Shown here one piece after another: positions 8,944-17,754 of a stretch of DNA of 64,000 bases; position 1 is the stretch's first letter, and each line of letters begins with the position of its first letter. Location of the stretch: NCBI RefSeq assembly GCF_023101665.1, contig NZ_CP082161.1, positions 1,116,001 through 1,180,000 of the forward strand, in the 5' to 3' direction. This DNA is from Bradyrhizobium sp. 195 (GTDB taxonomy: Bacteria > Pseudomonadota > Alphaproteobacteria > Rhizobiales > Xanthobacteraceae). The translations under genes were made by a program, and so were the position numbers. The notes below the pieces were generated by a model, which was given only the letters and a program-made list of their open reading frames with translations, was not told where the DNA came from and made no database searches.

Positions 8944-9147
8944 ATGGCTTACAAGATCGTCGCTTCGCAATGCACCGTTTGTGGGGCATGTGAGTTCGAG
9001 TGTCCCAACGCGGCGATCAGCCTCAAGCGCGACATTTACGTTGTCGATGCCAAAAAGTGTACGGAGTGCGAGGGCCATTCCGACACGCCGCAATGCGCGG
9101 TGGTCTGTCCGGTGCCTGACACCTGTGTCCCGTCTAAGACAGCATAA
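8944..9147 (+). CDS. 2[4Fe-4S] ferredoxin, FdxN-like
   Basis: A 67-aa bacterial-type ferredoxin with two cluster-binding patterns: [12 protein letters not shown] near the N-terminus, and C-TEC followed by an extended loop, C and CP near the C-terminus. The long second loop ([18 protein letters not shown]) is typical of nitrogen-fixation ferredoxins of the FdxN/FrxA type, and the protein closely resembles the one encoded after nifB in this window. The start at 8944 follows AGGAGTCGGAAGG. The upstream NifA site and sigma-54-like promoter indicate nitrogen-fixation control. Likely role: electron donor to a nitrogenase-related reaction (inferred). Broken suf genes follow. Confidence 0.88.
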   Translation: MAYKIVASQCTVCGACEFECPNAAISLKRDIYVVDAKKCTECEGHSDTPQCAVVCPVPDTCVPSKTA

Positions 9148-9236
9148 GCAGCCCGCGTCCAGAAGGCTTCACCGCTCGATTTCGCGAACGAAGTAGTAGA
9201 TGTCGAGCTTGAGGAGGCCGCCGACCGCGTGGGGCG

Positions 9237-9600
9237 ATCGAGGTCGATCAACATCGTTATGACCTTAAGGCGCTGATCGACTCCGAGAAGCCCTCGAAGG
9301 GCTCTGTCAGAGGACACCGTCAAATTTGTCTCGAATAAAGAAGGCCGCCTCGATGCTCCAGTCGCCGCGTCGAGGCTTATCGTCGCTGGCTGACGAGCCA
9401 AGGGGAGGTGGAAGGGGCGTCATATCAAGATCGACTTGCAGGATATCTAAAGCTACGTCACGGCCGAAGCCGAAGAGACGGTCTCCTCGCGCGACGAGAT
9501 CGGTCCGGAGATCCTGAAGACGTACGAGAAGCTCGGCATCCGCTTGCCCGTGGTCACCGTGCACGAGTGCATGGAGCGTAGAGTCATAGCACGATCCCGC
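9237..9600 (+). pseudogene. sufB remnant (Fe-S assembly scaffold), frameshifted
   Basis: The stretch reads as the N-terminal part of SufB in changing frames: EVDQHRYDLKALIDSEKPSKG, then LSEDTVKFVSNKEG one frame over, EAYRRWLTS in another, then IKIDLQDI and EIGPEILKTYEKLGI. These segments occur in the same order as in intact SufB. Stops and frame changes separate them, and the rest of the gene is gone. It starts about 90 bases after the ferredoxin, suggesting an ancestral ferredoxin-suf arrangement. Identification is from remembered SufB sequence, not from a search. Confidence 0.6.
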
Positions 9601-9639
9601 CGCGCGCGCTCTCGCCGCTTACTCCAGTTTCGCAAGTCA

Positions 9640-10085
9640 GCGTGCATCCTGAGGTCCGGAACGGTTCCTGCGGTGTCGCGCAAGCCAACGTCCAGGCTGC
9701 ACTATTCGCCAAGCGGCGACGGAGACAACGAGGCGCGCGCCAAAGTCGCTCAGCACGTGAGTGCCGGGCTCACCGAGGAGATCATCTTGACCCACGCCAC
9801 GGAGGCGATCGAGCTCGCGGCTCGTCGTGGGGGCAGGCCGAACACAGGCAGTCCGACCTGATCATTCGTTCGATCCTGGAGCAATCCGGCCTTGGCAATT
9901 CCTAAGGAGCTGGCGCTGTCATCAAACGGATGCCGGCCGAGGATGATCGCAACTTCCTCACGGACGAGTTCGAGAAGCTGCTGACGGAAAAGTCCAGGCT
10001 TTGTCGCGATCACGCAGATGTCGAAAGCGCCGGGCGCGTTCGTTCTGCTCGCGGAGCTCATCCGACTACGCGAACAGGTTGTTGA
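9640..10085 (+). pseudogene. sufS-type cysteine desulfurase remnant, frameshifted
   Basis: Segments of a SufS-like cysteine desulfurase remain: EARAKVAQHVSAGLTEEIIL followed by THATEAIELAA (the usual form is ...EEIIFTRGATEAINLVA), then DDRNFLTDEFEKLLTEKSRL, and after a frame change VAITQMSKAPGAFVLLAELI. The order matches the enzyme, but the lysine-containing and cysteine-containing parts are absent. sufC and sufD, which normally lie between sufB and sufS, are missing, so the locus has lost at least two genes. A 247-codon minus-strand frame across this region is a shadow. Confidence 0.6.
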
Positions 10086-10245
10086 GCGGACGCATTCACA
10101 AGCGGAGTCTCCACAGATCCACGTGTTTTCACCAGGCCGGGAGTAAGACCGTTGTAGCCTACCTGGTACAGCTCGCAATCGCTTGGGCAATATCGCAGCG
10201 ACAGCTAGTAGGTTGACCGATCGATCCTCGTGCGCATAATGCCAG

Positions 10246-10425
10246 CCGTCGTGGTCTCCGGATTTCGTTTGATCCGGAGCTAAGAGGGAAACCGGTGCAA
10301 TGCCGGCGCTGCCCCCGCAACTGTAAGCGGCGAGCCGCTGTCCAACGAAGTCACTGAAGCCCTGCGGCTTCGGGAAGGCCGGACAGCAGCGACGACCCGC
10401 GAGCCAGGAGACCTGCCTCGACAAT
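10246..10425 (+). promoter_or_regulatory. Cobalamin (adenosylcobalamin) riboswitch
   Basis: A classic B12 aptamer. The core reads GGGAA, GGTGCAA, then CTGCCCCCGCAACTGTAA, followed by AAGTCACTG, GGGAAGGCC and the B12 box GAGCCAGGAGACCTGCC (10401-10417). It ends about 110 bases before metE. Binding of the coenzyme should shut off metE, because the cell can then use the B12-dependent synthase MetH instead. Confidence 0.93.
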
Positions 10426-10534
10426 ATATCGTCCACGGGCGGGGTGTCCCGGTGTGCGCCAAGCAGCTGTCGCTCACGCGATATTCGCTGCATGCGTCCG
10501 CCATGGCCTTTGCCCCAATTATGGGGTCTGAGCT

Positions 10535-12850
10535 ATGTCTATTCTTTCGCTTCCCGTTGCCACACTGGGGACGTCACGCATCGGCCCACGACGCGAACTC
10601 AAATTCGCGCTCGAGAGCTACTGGGCGGGAAACTCCAGCGAAGCCGAGCTCCTCGAGGCGGGGAGTGGACTTCGTGCCGCTAATTGGGCACGGCAGAAAT
10701 CCTGCGGTGCGACCGTCATTCCTTCGAATGACTTCTCGCTCTACGACCATGTGCTCGATACCAGCGTAATGGTCGGCGCCATTCCCGACGTCTACGGCTG
10801 GACCGAAGGTCCTGTGTCGCTCAAGACCTACTTCACCATGGCGCGTGGCGCTCAGGACGGTGGTCACGCTCAGCGTGGGGCTGGCGTAGCCGCACAGGAA
10901 ATGACGAAGTGGTTCGATACCAACTACCACTACATGGTGCCGGAATTTCACCAGGATCAGATCTTTAAGTATTCCTCTCGAAAGCCGATCGAGGAATATG
11001 AGGAGGCAAAAAGCCTCGGCTACCAAACGCGCCCCGTCCTAGTTGGACCAGTCACTTTCCTGAAGCTCGGCAAAAGCGCAAATCCCGCATTCAATCCGCT
11101 GTCGCTGCTTGATAGGCTCCTCCCAGTCTATGTCGATGTTCTCCGCGAACTAGCCTCGCGCGGTGCTGAATGGGTTCAGTTCGACGAGCCGTGCCTAGTG
11201 ATGGACGTCGACGAAGCGTCGCGGGCGGCTGTCCGCCGGGCCTATGCTCATTTCGCAAAGGTTGTGCCGGCCCTTAAAATCATGCTGGCCACTTATTTCG
11301 GCGCTATCGGCGACAATCTTGAAACAGCCTTCGCCTTGCCCGTTGCCGGGCTTCATGTCGATCTGGTTCGGGCACCCGACCAGTTGGACGCAATTGTCGC
11401 CACAGCCCGCAGAGATCTCGTGGTCTCGCTAGGCGTCGTTGATGGTCGCAACGTCTGGCGCTCTAATCTTGCGGCGCTGCTCGACCAACTTGCCCCTATG
11501 GTCAAAAAGCTGGGCAGGGACCGTGTTCAGATTGCTCCTTCCTGCTCGCTGCTTCATGTTCCGATCGACATTGAGCTAGAGACCGATCTCGATCCCAATC
11601 TGAAGACATGGCTGGCGTTCTCAGTTCAGAAGATCAAGGAACTTTCAATATTGGGCAAAGCGCTGGCTGGCCATGCTGCCGAGGTGGCCGATGAACTTGC
11701 GCTTTCGGAGGACGCAGCCGTGACCCGCGAAACATCGCCCGAGACCCACAATGCGAATGTCGCCGGACGAATGGCCGCGATCGACGATAGCATGCGTCGC
11801 CGTCGCAGTGCGTTCACCCAGCGTGCCGACGTCCAGCGCGTCGCGTTCGCATTGCCGATGTTTCCAACGACAACCATCGGATCCTTCCCGCAAACGGTCG
11901 ACGTCCGGAATGCGCGTGCGGCCCATGCGCGGGGAGCGCTGAATGACGCGCAGTACGAGCAGCTTCTGAAAGCGGAGACAGCCCGTACCGTGCAGTGGCA
12001 GGAAGATATCGGCCTGGACGTGCTCGTACATGGTGAGTTCGAGCGCAATGACATGGTTCAATACTTTGCCGAGCAGCTGTTGGGATTCGCTTTCACCAAG
12101 CACGGCTGGGTTCAGTCTTATGGGTCGCGGTACGTTCGTCCGCCTATCCTGTTTGGAGATGTTTCCCGGCCGAAGCCGATGACCGTTGAATGGTGGCGCT
12201 ACGCGCAGTCTCTGACCAAGAAACCCGTCAAGGCTATGCTGACCGGACCGGTGACGATCCTGAACTGGTCGTTTGTCCGCGACGACATCTCGCGGAGCGA
12301 GACATGTCGTCAGATCGCTCTTGCGATTCGAGACGAGGTCATCGATCTTGAGGCGGCTGGAGCGACCATGATCCAGATCGACGAGGCTGCGTTGCGGGAG
12401 GGATTGCCGCTACGCAAATCGCAGTGGAGGAACTATCTCGATTGGGCAGTGGACAGCTTCTGCGTTTGCTCCTCCGCTGTCGCCGACGGAACTCAGATCC
12501 ATACCCACATGTGTTATTCCGAGTTCAACGAAATCATCGATGCGATCGCAGCAATGGATGCTGACGTCATTTCAATCGAGACGTCGCGTTCTAAGATGGA
12601 ATTGCTCGAGGCCTTCAAGAGCTACAAATATCCCAATGAGATCGGGCCCGGCGTCTATGACATCCATTCACCGCGCATTCCCGCAGCGGCGGAAATCAAG
12701 CAGCTGATTGTGTTGGCGCGGCAGCGAGTTTCCGATCGGCAGCTCTGGATCAATCCCGACTGCGGACTGAAAACTCGAAGATGGGAGGAGGTGCGTCCCG
12801 CGCTCATCAATATGGTGGCCGCCGCACGCGAGTTGCGGGCTGAGCCATGA
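10535..12850 (+). CDS. metE: Cobalamin-independent methionine synthase
   Basis: 5-methyltetrahydropteroyltriglutamate-homocysteine methyltransferase, 771 aa, the usual full length with two barrel domains. The enzyme makes methionine from homocysteine without B12, using a zinc ion. Zinc ligands are visible in the C-terminal barrel: H and C in THMCYSEF, and C in NPDCGLKTR. Other family segments are WFDTNYHYMVPEF in the N-terminal half and TTIGSFPQT with LDVLVHGEFERNDMV at the start of the second barrel. The upstream cobalamin riboswitch supports the assignment. No partner genes are adjacent. Confidence 0.97.
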   Translation: MSILSLPVATLGTSRIGPRRELKFALESYWAGNSSEAELLEAGSGLRAANWARQKSCGATVIPSNDFSLYDHVLDTSVMVGAIPDVYGWTEGPVSLKTYFTMARGAQDGGHAQRGAGVAAQEMTKWFDTNYHYMVPEFHQDQIFKYSSRKPIEEYEEAKSLGYQTRPVLVGPVTFLKLGKSANPAFNPLSLLDRLLPVYVDVLRELASRGAEWVQFDEPCLVMDVDEASRAAVRRAYAHFAKVVPALKIMLATYFGAIGDNLETAFALPVAGLHVDLVRAPDQLDAIVATARRDLVVSLGVVDGRNVWRSNLAALLDQLAPMVKKLGRDRVQIAPSCSLLHVPIDIELETDLDPNLKTWLAFSVQKIKELSILGKALAGHAAEVADELALSEDAAVTRETSPETHNANVAGRMAAIDDSMRRRRSAFTQRADVQRVAFALPMFPTTTIGSFPQTVDVRNARAAHARGALNDAQYEQLLKAETARTVQWQEDIGLDVLVHGEFERNDMVQYFAEQLLGFAFTKHGWVQSYGSRYVRPPILFGDVSRPKPMTVEWWRYAQSLTKKPVKAMLTGPVTILNWSFVRDDISRSETCRQIALAIRDEVIDLEAAGATMIQIDEAALREGLPLRKSQWRNYLDWAVDSFCVCSSAVADGTQIHTHMCYSEFNEIIDAIAAMDADVISIETSRSKMELLEAFKSYKYPNEIGPGVYDIHSPRIPAAAEIKQLIVLARQRVSDRQLWINPDCGLKTRRWEEVRPALINMVAAARELRAEP

Positions 12851-13539
12851 TGGTCCGGAGCGTTTCGCCAACGCGTTTGTGAACAAGATGCACGCGCTTT
12901 GGGGGCTTACGATGTCCTTGCGAGCTCCCAAAGTTCCCAGCGCCTCGGAATGCCGGCCGGCGTCGGCGGAGGCGGTCGCATACAGCCGGCGACAAGCTCG
13001 ATTCTCGACCCGACGGCCGACAGCATGCCGGCGACGTCCGATCAGGTCACATATTGCGACGTCATTAACGCTCGAGGCGAAGCACAGCCCTACGTTTTCA
13101 TTTATCCAAAACGTGGATGCGTCCCATCACAACAATCTATTTTACCGTCCTTACGGAACGTCATACGAAATTCGCGCCCTGGCACGCTCTTCGGGAAAGG
13201 TAATCGAGCGTTGTTGGTTTTTGGGGGCGTGCCAAATGCTGCTGCGCGACGGCAAACTGCCGCTTGTGTTTCAGGGCACGGCAGCCAAACCGCTTGCGCG
13301 AAGGATCCCAGCTCGATCAAGGCACTGCCGTCCCAACCGGACAGCGGGCGAGTGGTGGACAAGTCGTGAAGTTTCCGACAGGAGCGGAAGGCAAGCGGCT
13401 CCAGATTTCGCGCGGAGTGATATCCGCTTCTCCTTGTTTGACGGCGAATGCCCTCGCCGAAAATCGATCGCCGGTAAGTCCTCCCTACCGACGAAAGCTG
13501 GTGCGATGCGTAAAGCAGCGTCGTTCCTGCGTGACTTTC
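12851..13539. other. Intergenic; no gene recognised
   Basis: Overlapping open frames of up to 275 codons run through this stretch, but they lack motifs, sensible starts and codon structure. It separates metE from the integrated element and ends in a strong terminator at 13540. Confidence 0.45.
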
Positions 13540-13571
13540 GCCCGGCCTCCGGAGGAGGCCGGGCTTTTTTT
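13540..13571 (+). terminator. Rho-independent terminator
   Basis: A perfect 11-bp stem GCCCGGCCTCC / GGAGGCCGGGC with a three-base loop (13540-13564), followed by seven Ts. It reads on the plus strand and could end a short transcript of the region upstream of the element. Confidence 0.85.
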
Positions 13572-13653
13572 GGTACGCCAGGCATGGCGCGGACCGCCGT
13601 GACTGGCGCGATTCGACCGGAGTGGTGTCCGGTCGATGACTTGGAGGTCAGAG

Positions 13654-13671
13654 TCCTTTCCTGGGCACCAT
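13654..13671 (+). repeat. Left 18-bp direct repeat of an integrative element (attachment site)
   Basis: TCCTTTCCTGGGCACCAT occurs here and again at 24666-24683. The sequence GG-AGG-T...AGTCC-TTT-CCTGGGC-A-CCA looks like the T-arm and 3' acceptor end of a tRNA, probably tRNA-Leu-like, the usual target of phage-type integrases. A complete cloverleaf is not visible to its left. The integrase gene starts 88 bases inside it. Confidence 0.75.
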
Positions 13672-13758
13672 ACAATTCTGGATATCAAACAAATCCAGAT
13701 AGATAAGCCCTTTCAGAGTGTTGCGTTGGCCCCGACTGTGTAACAATGGGGCGTAACA

Positions 13759-15447
13759 TTGCTGTTCAGGGTTGTTCGGCCGATGCGCCGGGACGGGTCT
13801 CGCTTTCCTCTTTTCGTGCAGCGCATTCCGGCTGATGTCCGACGTAAAGCAGTCGGTGTTGAGCTGGCGATTCCGCTCGGTGACGGCTTCGTTTTCGTGA
13901 CGCCTAGCGAGGGCGCTCAGGCCGTCCGGTTCTCCCTTCGCACCGCGGAGCCCAGCGAGATCAAGACGCGCCATGGAGTCGCTGCGGCCCATCTGGAAGG
14001 CATCTGGCAGGCCTTCCGCAATGACGCTCCCGTGCATCTGAGCCACCGGCAGGCGACGGCCTTGGCAGGCGAACTCTATCGCGTTTGGGCGGACAGCGAG
14101 AGCCGCGCCCGGAGTGTCGCCATGGTCCACACGCCCGGTGTCGGTTGGGCGCCGGAGACTGAGAGCCACGAGGAACAGGAAGCTCACTGGGCGGCAGTGA
14201 CGGAGATGTGGGAGAAGATTGGCGCTGACGGTGAGCCCAAGAAACTAGAGAAGCCGCTCGGGCCCATTGTGGACCGCCTCTTGCTGACCAAGGGCATCCG
14301 CCGCGTGGATAGCGAATCGCGTGCTCTCTTGCTCACTGCCTTTTGGATGGCGCTGCGTGACGCCTTCGCGAGCCGCCAACGGAATGCAGGGGGAGACTAT
14401 TCGCTCGACCCCAAGGCTGCTCGCTTTCCCGAGTGGCAGGCCCCGGCAGATGCGCCGAAGGAAAAGCCAAAGCGGGGCGCCTCCAAGAATTCCCTCAGCG
14501 GGCTCGTCGAGGACTGGTGGAAGGAAGCCAAGCGGGCCGGTCGCAAGCAGAGCACCTATGAGAGCTATCGCAACTCGATGGCGCGGCTCGTGACATTCCT
14601 AAAGCACGACACGGCGAGCCGGGTGACGCCGGAGGACATCGTTCGCTTTAAAGACTATCGAGTGCACAGCGGGGTGAGTCCGAAGACCGTGAAGGATAGC
14701 GACCTCGCGGGGTTGAAGACGGTGTTTGGCTGGGCGGTGGTCAATCGTCGGTTGCCCAGCAATCCGGCCGAAGGGATCACCATCAAGGTCGGCAAGTCGC
14801 GCAAGCTCAGGTCCAAGGGGTTCTACGATTCGGAGGCTCTCGCCATCCTGAAGCATGCCCGCGAGTTCGTGCCCGGCCTAGAAGCCGCGAAGCTGGCGGC
14901 GGCCAAGCGGTGGGTGCCGTGGCTGTGTGCCTTCACGGGCGCCCGCGTGGGTGAGATGATCCAGATTCGCAAGGAGGATTTGCGGCGCGAAGGCAAGCTC
15001 TGGGTGCTGCATGTGACGCCGGAAGCGGGACCGGTGAAGACGGATGAAGCGCGGGATGTCGTGCTCCATCGGCAAGTCATCGAGGAAGGCTTCTTGGCGT
15101 TCTTTGAGAAGTCGAAGGGCGGCTATCTGTTCATTGATCCCAAGGCCGGCGAGCTAGGGGTGCGCAACGCGGTGAAGACGGCGCGGAATAAGGTCAATGA
15201 ATTCGTGCGCGAAGTGGTGAAGGATAAGAACGTTAAACCAAGCCACGGCTGGCGCCATCGCTTCAAGACGGTTGGCATTGATCAGGGCGTTGAGATGCGT
15301 GTGCTGGATGCCATTCAGGGACATGCGCCGCGCAACGTCTCGGAGGGCTACGGAGACGTGAGACCATTAAGGCGAAGGCGAACGCTATCGGGAAGTTTCC
15401 GGTCATTGAAATCGCATAAGCCACCGATAGCCGACGAAATCCGCTAG
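13759..15447 (+). CDS. Site-specific tyrosine recombinase/integrase, frameshifted at the very C-terminus
   Basis: Phage-type integrase of 562 aa, placed just inside the left repeat of the element it presumably mobilises. The N-terminal part recognises arm-type DNA. The catalytic domain shows Arg396 in TGARVGEMIQ, H-x-x-R in HGWRHRF, the GHAPRNVSEGYGDV box, and the nucleophile Tyr531. After GDV (about 15360) the frame departs from the family. Two bases later another frame reads TIKAKANAIGKFPVIEIA and stops at 15419, which looks like the original C-terminus. The indel therefore replaces only the last 18 or so residues with about 30 unrelated ones. Activity may be retained or reduced. Confidence 0.88.
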   Translation: MLFRVVRPMRRDGSRFPLFVQRIPADVRRKAVGVELAIPLGDGFVFVTPSEGAQAVRFSLRTAEPSEIKTRHGVAAAHLEGIWQAFRNDAPVHLSHRQATALAGELYRVWADSESRARSVAMVHTPGVGWAPETESHEEQEAHWAAVTEMWEKIGADGEPKKLEKPLGPIVDRLLLTKGIRRVDSESRALLLTAFWMALRDAFASRQRNAGGDYSLDPKAARFPEWQAPADAPKEKPKRGASKNSLSGLVEDWWKEAKRAGRKQSTYESYRNSMARLVTFLKHDTASRVTPEDIVRFKDYRVHSGVSPKTVKDSDLAGLKTVFGWAVVNRRLPSNPAEGITIKVGKSRKLRSKGFYDSEALAILKHAREFVPGLEAAKLAAAKRWVPWLCAFTGARVGEMIQIRKEDLRREGKLWVLHVTPEAGPVKTDEARDVVLHRQVIEEGFLAFFEKSKGGYLFIDPKAGELGVRNAVKTARNKVNEFVREVVKDKNVKPSHGWRHRFKTVGIDQGVEMRVLDAIQGHAPRNVSEGYGDVRPLRRRRTLSGSFRSLKSHKPPIADEIR

Positions 15448-15526
15448 GGCCTCCAAGGTCCGCCAAGGGCCAGAGACGACATCAAGCGGACTAGCGACGC
15501 GTCCTGATCCATCTTATATTCGGCTG

Positions 15527-16171
15527 ATGAACGACTGCTGTTGCGCTCCACCGCCCTTAAGCCTCGGCGGGAACAAGAAACGTGATGCCGCTTACCGGCG
15601 GGTGCTCTGGATTGTGCTTGCGATCAACGCGGCCATGTTTGCCTTTGAGGTGGTCGCGGGCCTTGCTGCCGGATCAGCCTCGCTGCAAGCCGATTCACTC
15701 GACTTCCTAGGGGATGCTGCGAACTACGCCATCAGCCTACTCGTTGTCGGCATGACACTTCGCTATCGGGCTGGCGCGGCTCTTGCGAAGGGCGCCACTA
15801 TGGGCATGTTTGGCCTATGGGTCGTTGCAACCGTCATCTGGCACATTCTGCACGGAACGCTTCCGAGTGCTTTCGCGATGGGCACCGTGGGAGCTGCCGC
15901 TCTGATTGCGAACGCAGCCTCGTTTGGTCTACTTTGGGCTTATCGTCATGGTGATGCAAACATGCGGTCCGCATGGATTTGCACTCGTAACGATGTGCTG
16001 GGTAATCTCGCTGTGCTGTTAGCTGCGGCTGGCGTGTTCGGGACCGGCGCAGGTTGGCCCGACATCGTTGTGGCGACGGTCATGTCGTTGCTTGCAATTC
16101 AAGGGGCTCTGGTAGTGGTCCGGCAAGCCAGTGGAGAGTTGCGGATCGGCCGACTGGCGGCGGCTGAGTAA
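15527..16171 (+). CDS. Cation diffusion facilitator-type transporter (short)
   Basis: A 214-aa inner-membrane protein with about six membrane segments. It resembles the cation efflux family (CDF/CzcD-like) but lacks the long cytoplasmic C-terminal domain. The N-terminus carries three consecutive cysteines (NDCCCAPPP), a possible metal-binding site. Segment 2 has the family aspartates in ADSLDFLGDAANYA, and segment 5 has NDVLGN. The usual histidine of the second metal site appears replaced by cysteine (WICTRND). Likely exports a divalent or soft metal cation. It is cargo of the integrative element. Confidence 0.75.
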   Translation: MNDCCCAPPPLSLGGNKKRDAAYRRVLWIVLAINAAMFAFEVVAGLAAGSASLQADSLDFLGDAANYAISLLVVGMTLRYRAGAALAKGATMGMFGLWVVATVIWHILHGTLPSAFAMGTVGAAALIANAASFGLLWAYRHGDANMRSAWICTRNDVLGNLAVLLAAAGVFGTGAGWPDIVVATVMSLLAIQGALVVVRQASGELRIGRLAAAE

Positions 16172-16361
16172 TTTAGCCCCCCAAAAGTCTCTTTTGGTTT
16201 CAATGTCGTCGGTTTGCCCGTGAGGCGATGACTTCCGGTCTGACGGGATAAGCGGACGTGGTCACATCGGACCGGCATGTCTCGAACGGGCCAAAAGCGA
16301 CATCACGCCGATCGCTGCTTGAGAGCGGTTTCCTCTGAGATCCGCTCAGATTTTCCTGGAG

Positions 16362-16718
16362 CTACCGACTCCCCCAAGCCTTTGCGCATTTCGCAAATTG
16401 TTCCGGGGTGGCTGTGTTTTGCGTGTTCGCTGCTAGTTTTGAAGTAGTTACCCTCGCTGCTTTGTCAGTTATGCCGAAGGGCGTGGTAACAATAATAGTG
16501 CCGTTGTTGTCCCTGTCACGGCATCCAATTTGATATTCTTGCGCCTGGGAGCCGACTGCAATTTGCCTGCATGAGTTTGCATCGTTGCTGTCGGCAAGCA
16601 CTTTCAGATTTTCGCTCACGCGACAAATCTTCTTATAGTCGCCATCCTCAGTCGCTCTTGCAGCCGTAAACGGGACTAGCAGGGCGGTTAGAATGCTCAC
16701 GATCGCTATGCGCTCCAT
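16362..16718 (-). CDS. Small exported protein of unknown function
   Basis: A 118-aa protein starting at 16718, where GGAGG stands eight bases upstream. Residues 1-21 form a signal peptide (hydrophobic IVSILTALLVPFTAARA), so the product is probably periplasmic. Four cysteines are visible in the mature part (ICRV, SCRQ, GCRD, KCAK), which could form two disulfides. I do not recognise the family. It lies inside the integrative element, in opposite orientation to the transporter. Confidence 0.6.
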   Translation of the reverse strand: MERIAIVSILTALLVPFTAARATEDGDYKKICRVSENLKVLADSNDANSCRQIAVGSQAQEYQIGCRDRDNNGTIIVTTPFGITDKAARVTTSKLAANTQNTATPEQFAKCAKAWGSR

Positions 16719-16965
16719 CACCAATCCTCCCGCTGTTTGTCGCATTGAAAGATATGGAATGCACTTGTGCCTCTTCGCGTGAATACCTGGCTGTCGGCTT
16801 GGCAGTCGGAACCGAGTCTCCTAGTCTAGCTCAAAAATCTCCCGTTGGGGGCCATAAGGAAGCTTGGCCGCATCACCAAGTTGGTCGCTCTGGGTCACAA
16901 GCGGCCGCGTCACATTGAGCGGAGATGGTCCGGTTTGTGCCTGTAAGCCAATATCGGTTTAGCTC

Positions 16966-17394
16966 TTAGCGCGTGTTGGCATAATCGGTTGCTGCCGCTT
17001 TGCAGGCCGCCATCTTTGAGCAGGCCAGCACGGCGCCATCCCGCAAAGCATTCTCATACGAATCGTCTTTGTGGTTGGCGTGAAGATAGGCCCCGAGCAC
17101 GGCCGCAGCGACCAAGATCACGATGTAACGGGCCCGCTCTAGAATAAGCCGCGCCTTTGGGTTCTTCTCAATGCGAGTGACCGTCGCCAAAAAGATGGCC
17201 GGTGTGCTGACCAAGAGGATGGCGACTTGGATGTTGCTCGACTCGATATCCAGCCGGTTGAGAACCTGATGTTCGAGCCAAAGGCAAAGCGCGATGGAGC
17301 TCCAGATGGTGGCCCAGTAGCTGGCCATATCGAAGAGAACCTTAATGGGGTCGTCCTCATGTGGCTTTGGGGCGGTGCTCTCAGTGGTGGCCAT
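16966..17394 (-). CDS. Predicted membrane protein, unknown function
   Basis: A 142-aa protein starting at 17394 (an alternative ATG is at 17409). It has about three hydrophobic segments (TIWSSIALCLWL, VAILLVSTPAIFLA and ARYIVILVAAAVLGAYL), giving a small integral membrane protein. The C-terminal tail contains ACSKMAACKAA. No family is recognised. It belongs to the cargo of the integrative element. Confidence 0.55.
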   Translation of the reverse strand: MATTESTAPKPHEDDPIKVLFDMASYWATIWSSIALCLWLEHQVLNRLDIESSNIQVAILLVSTPAIFLATVTRIEKNPKARLILERARYIVILVAAAVLGAYLHANHKDDSYENALRDGAVLACSKMAACKAAATDYANTR

Positions 17395-17512
17395 TCCTGC
17401 ATTCCTCATTAGCGGGCGGCCGTGATTGTAGACGATAGTCATCATGGCTCAATGGGAAAATGGGACTCATAGTCCGTAGACCTAAAGTCATCATGACGGC
17501 CTGCTTCCGTGG

Positions 17513-17754
17513 ATGGATGACGAGACAGGCATCGTTAACGTGGTGGCGGCGGCTGTGCGGCGGGCCCGGAAGGGGCTTGGTCTGTCCCAAGAGGATTTGG
17601 CCCTAGGCTAGAGGCGGGGCTGGATCGGACCTACGTCAGTCAGGTGGAGCGGGGCGTCCGCAACTGCACCATCATCGTCCTGGCCCGCTTGGCGAAGGCC
17701 TTGAAGACGACCCCTGATAGGTTGCTTGTCCCCCAGCGGAAGGGGCGACCTTAA
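17513..17754 (+). pseudogene. XRE-type helix-turn-helix regulator, frameshifted
   Basis: The first frame reads from an ATG at 17513 through RRARKGLGLSQEDLAL and then stops. A second frame continues with EAGLDRTYVSQVERGVRN to KALKTTPDRLLVPQ. Joined, they give an ordinary XRE/Cro-type DNA-binding protein of about 78 aa. The break is explained by five extra bases (GGCTA) after the LAL codons. Such small regulators often repress element genes, so their loss may have deregulated neighbours; that last point is inference. Confidence 0.7.

Noticed and set aside
9750..10493. 247-codon minus-strand frame over the suf remnant and riboswitch
   Set aside because: It is antisense to a clear cobalamin riboswitch and to SufS-like segments, with no recognisable domain.
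13576..13671. Complete tRNA gene at the left attachment repeat
   Set aside because: The T-arm and acceptor end look tRNA-like (CCTGGGC-A-CCA), but I cannot fold a proper D-arm or anticodon arm upstream; the 8-bp stem there does not fit a seven-base anticodon loop.
12879..13706. 275-codon frame after metE
   Set aside because: No motifs, unusual composition, and it runs straight through a strong terminator at 13540.
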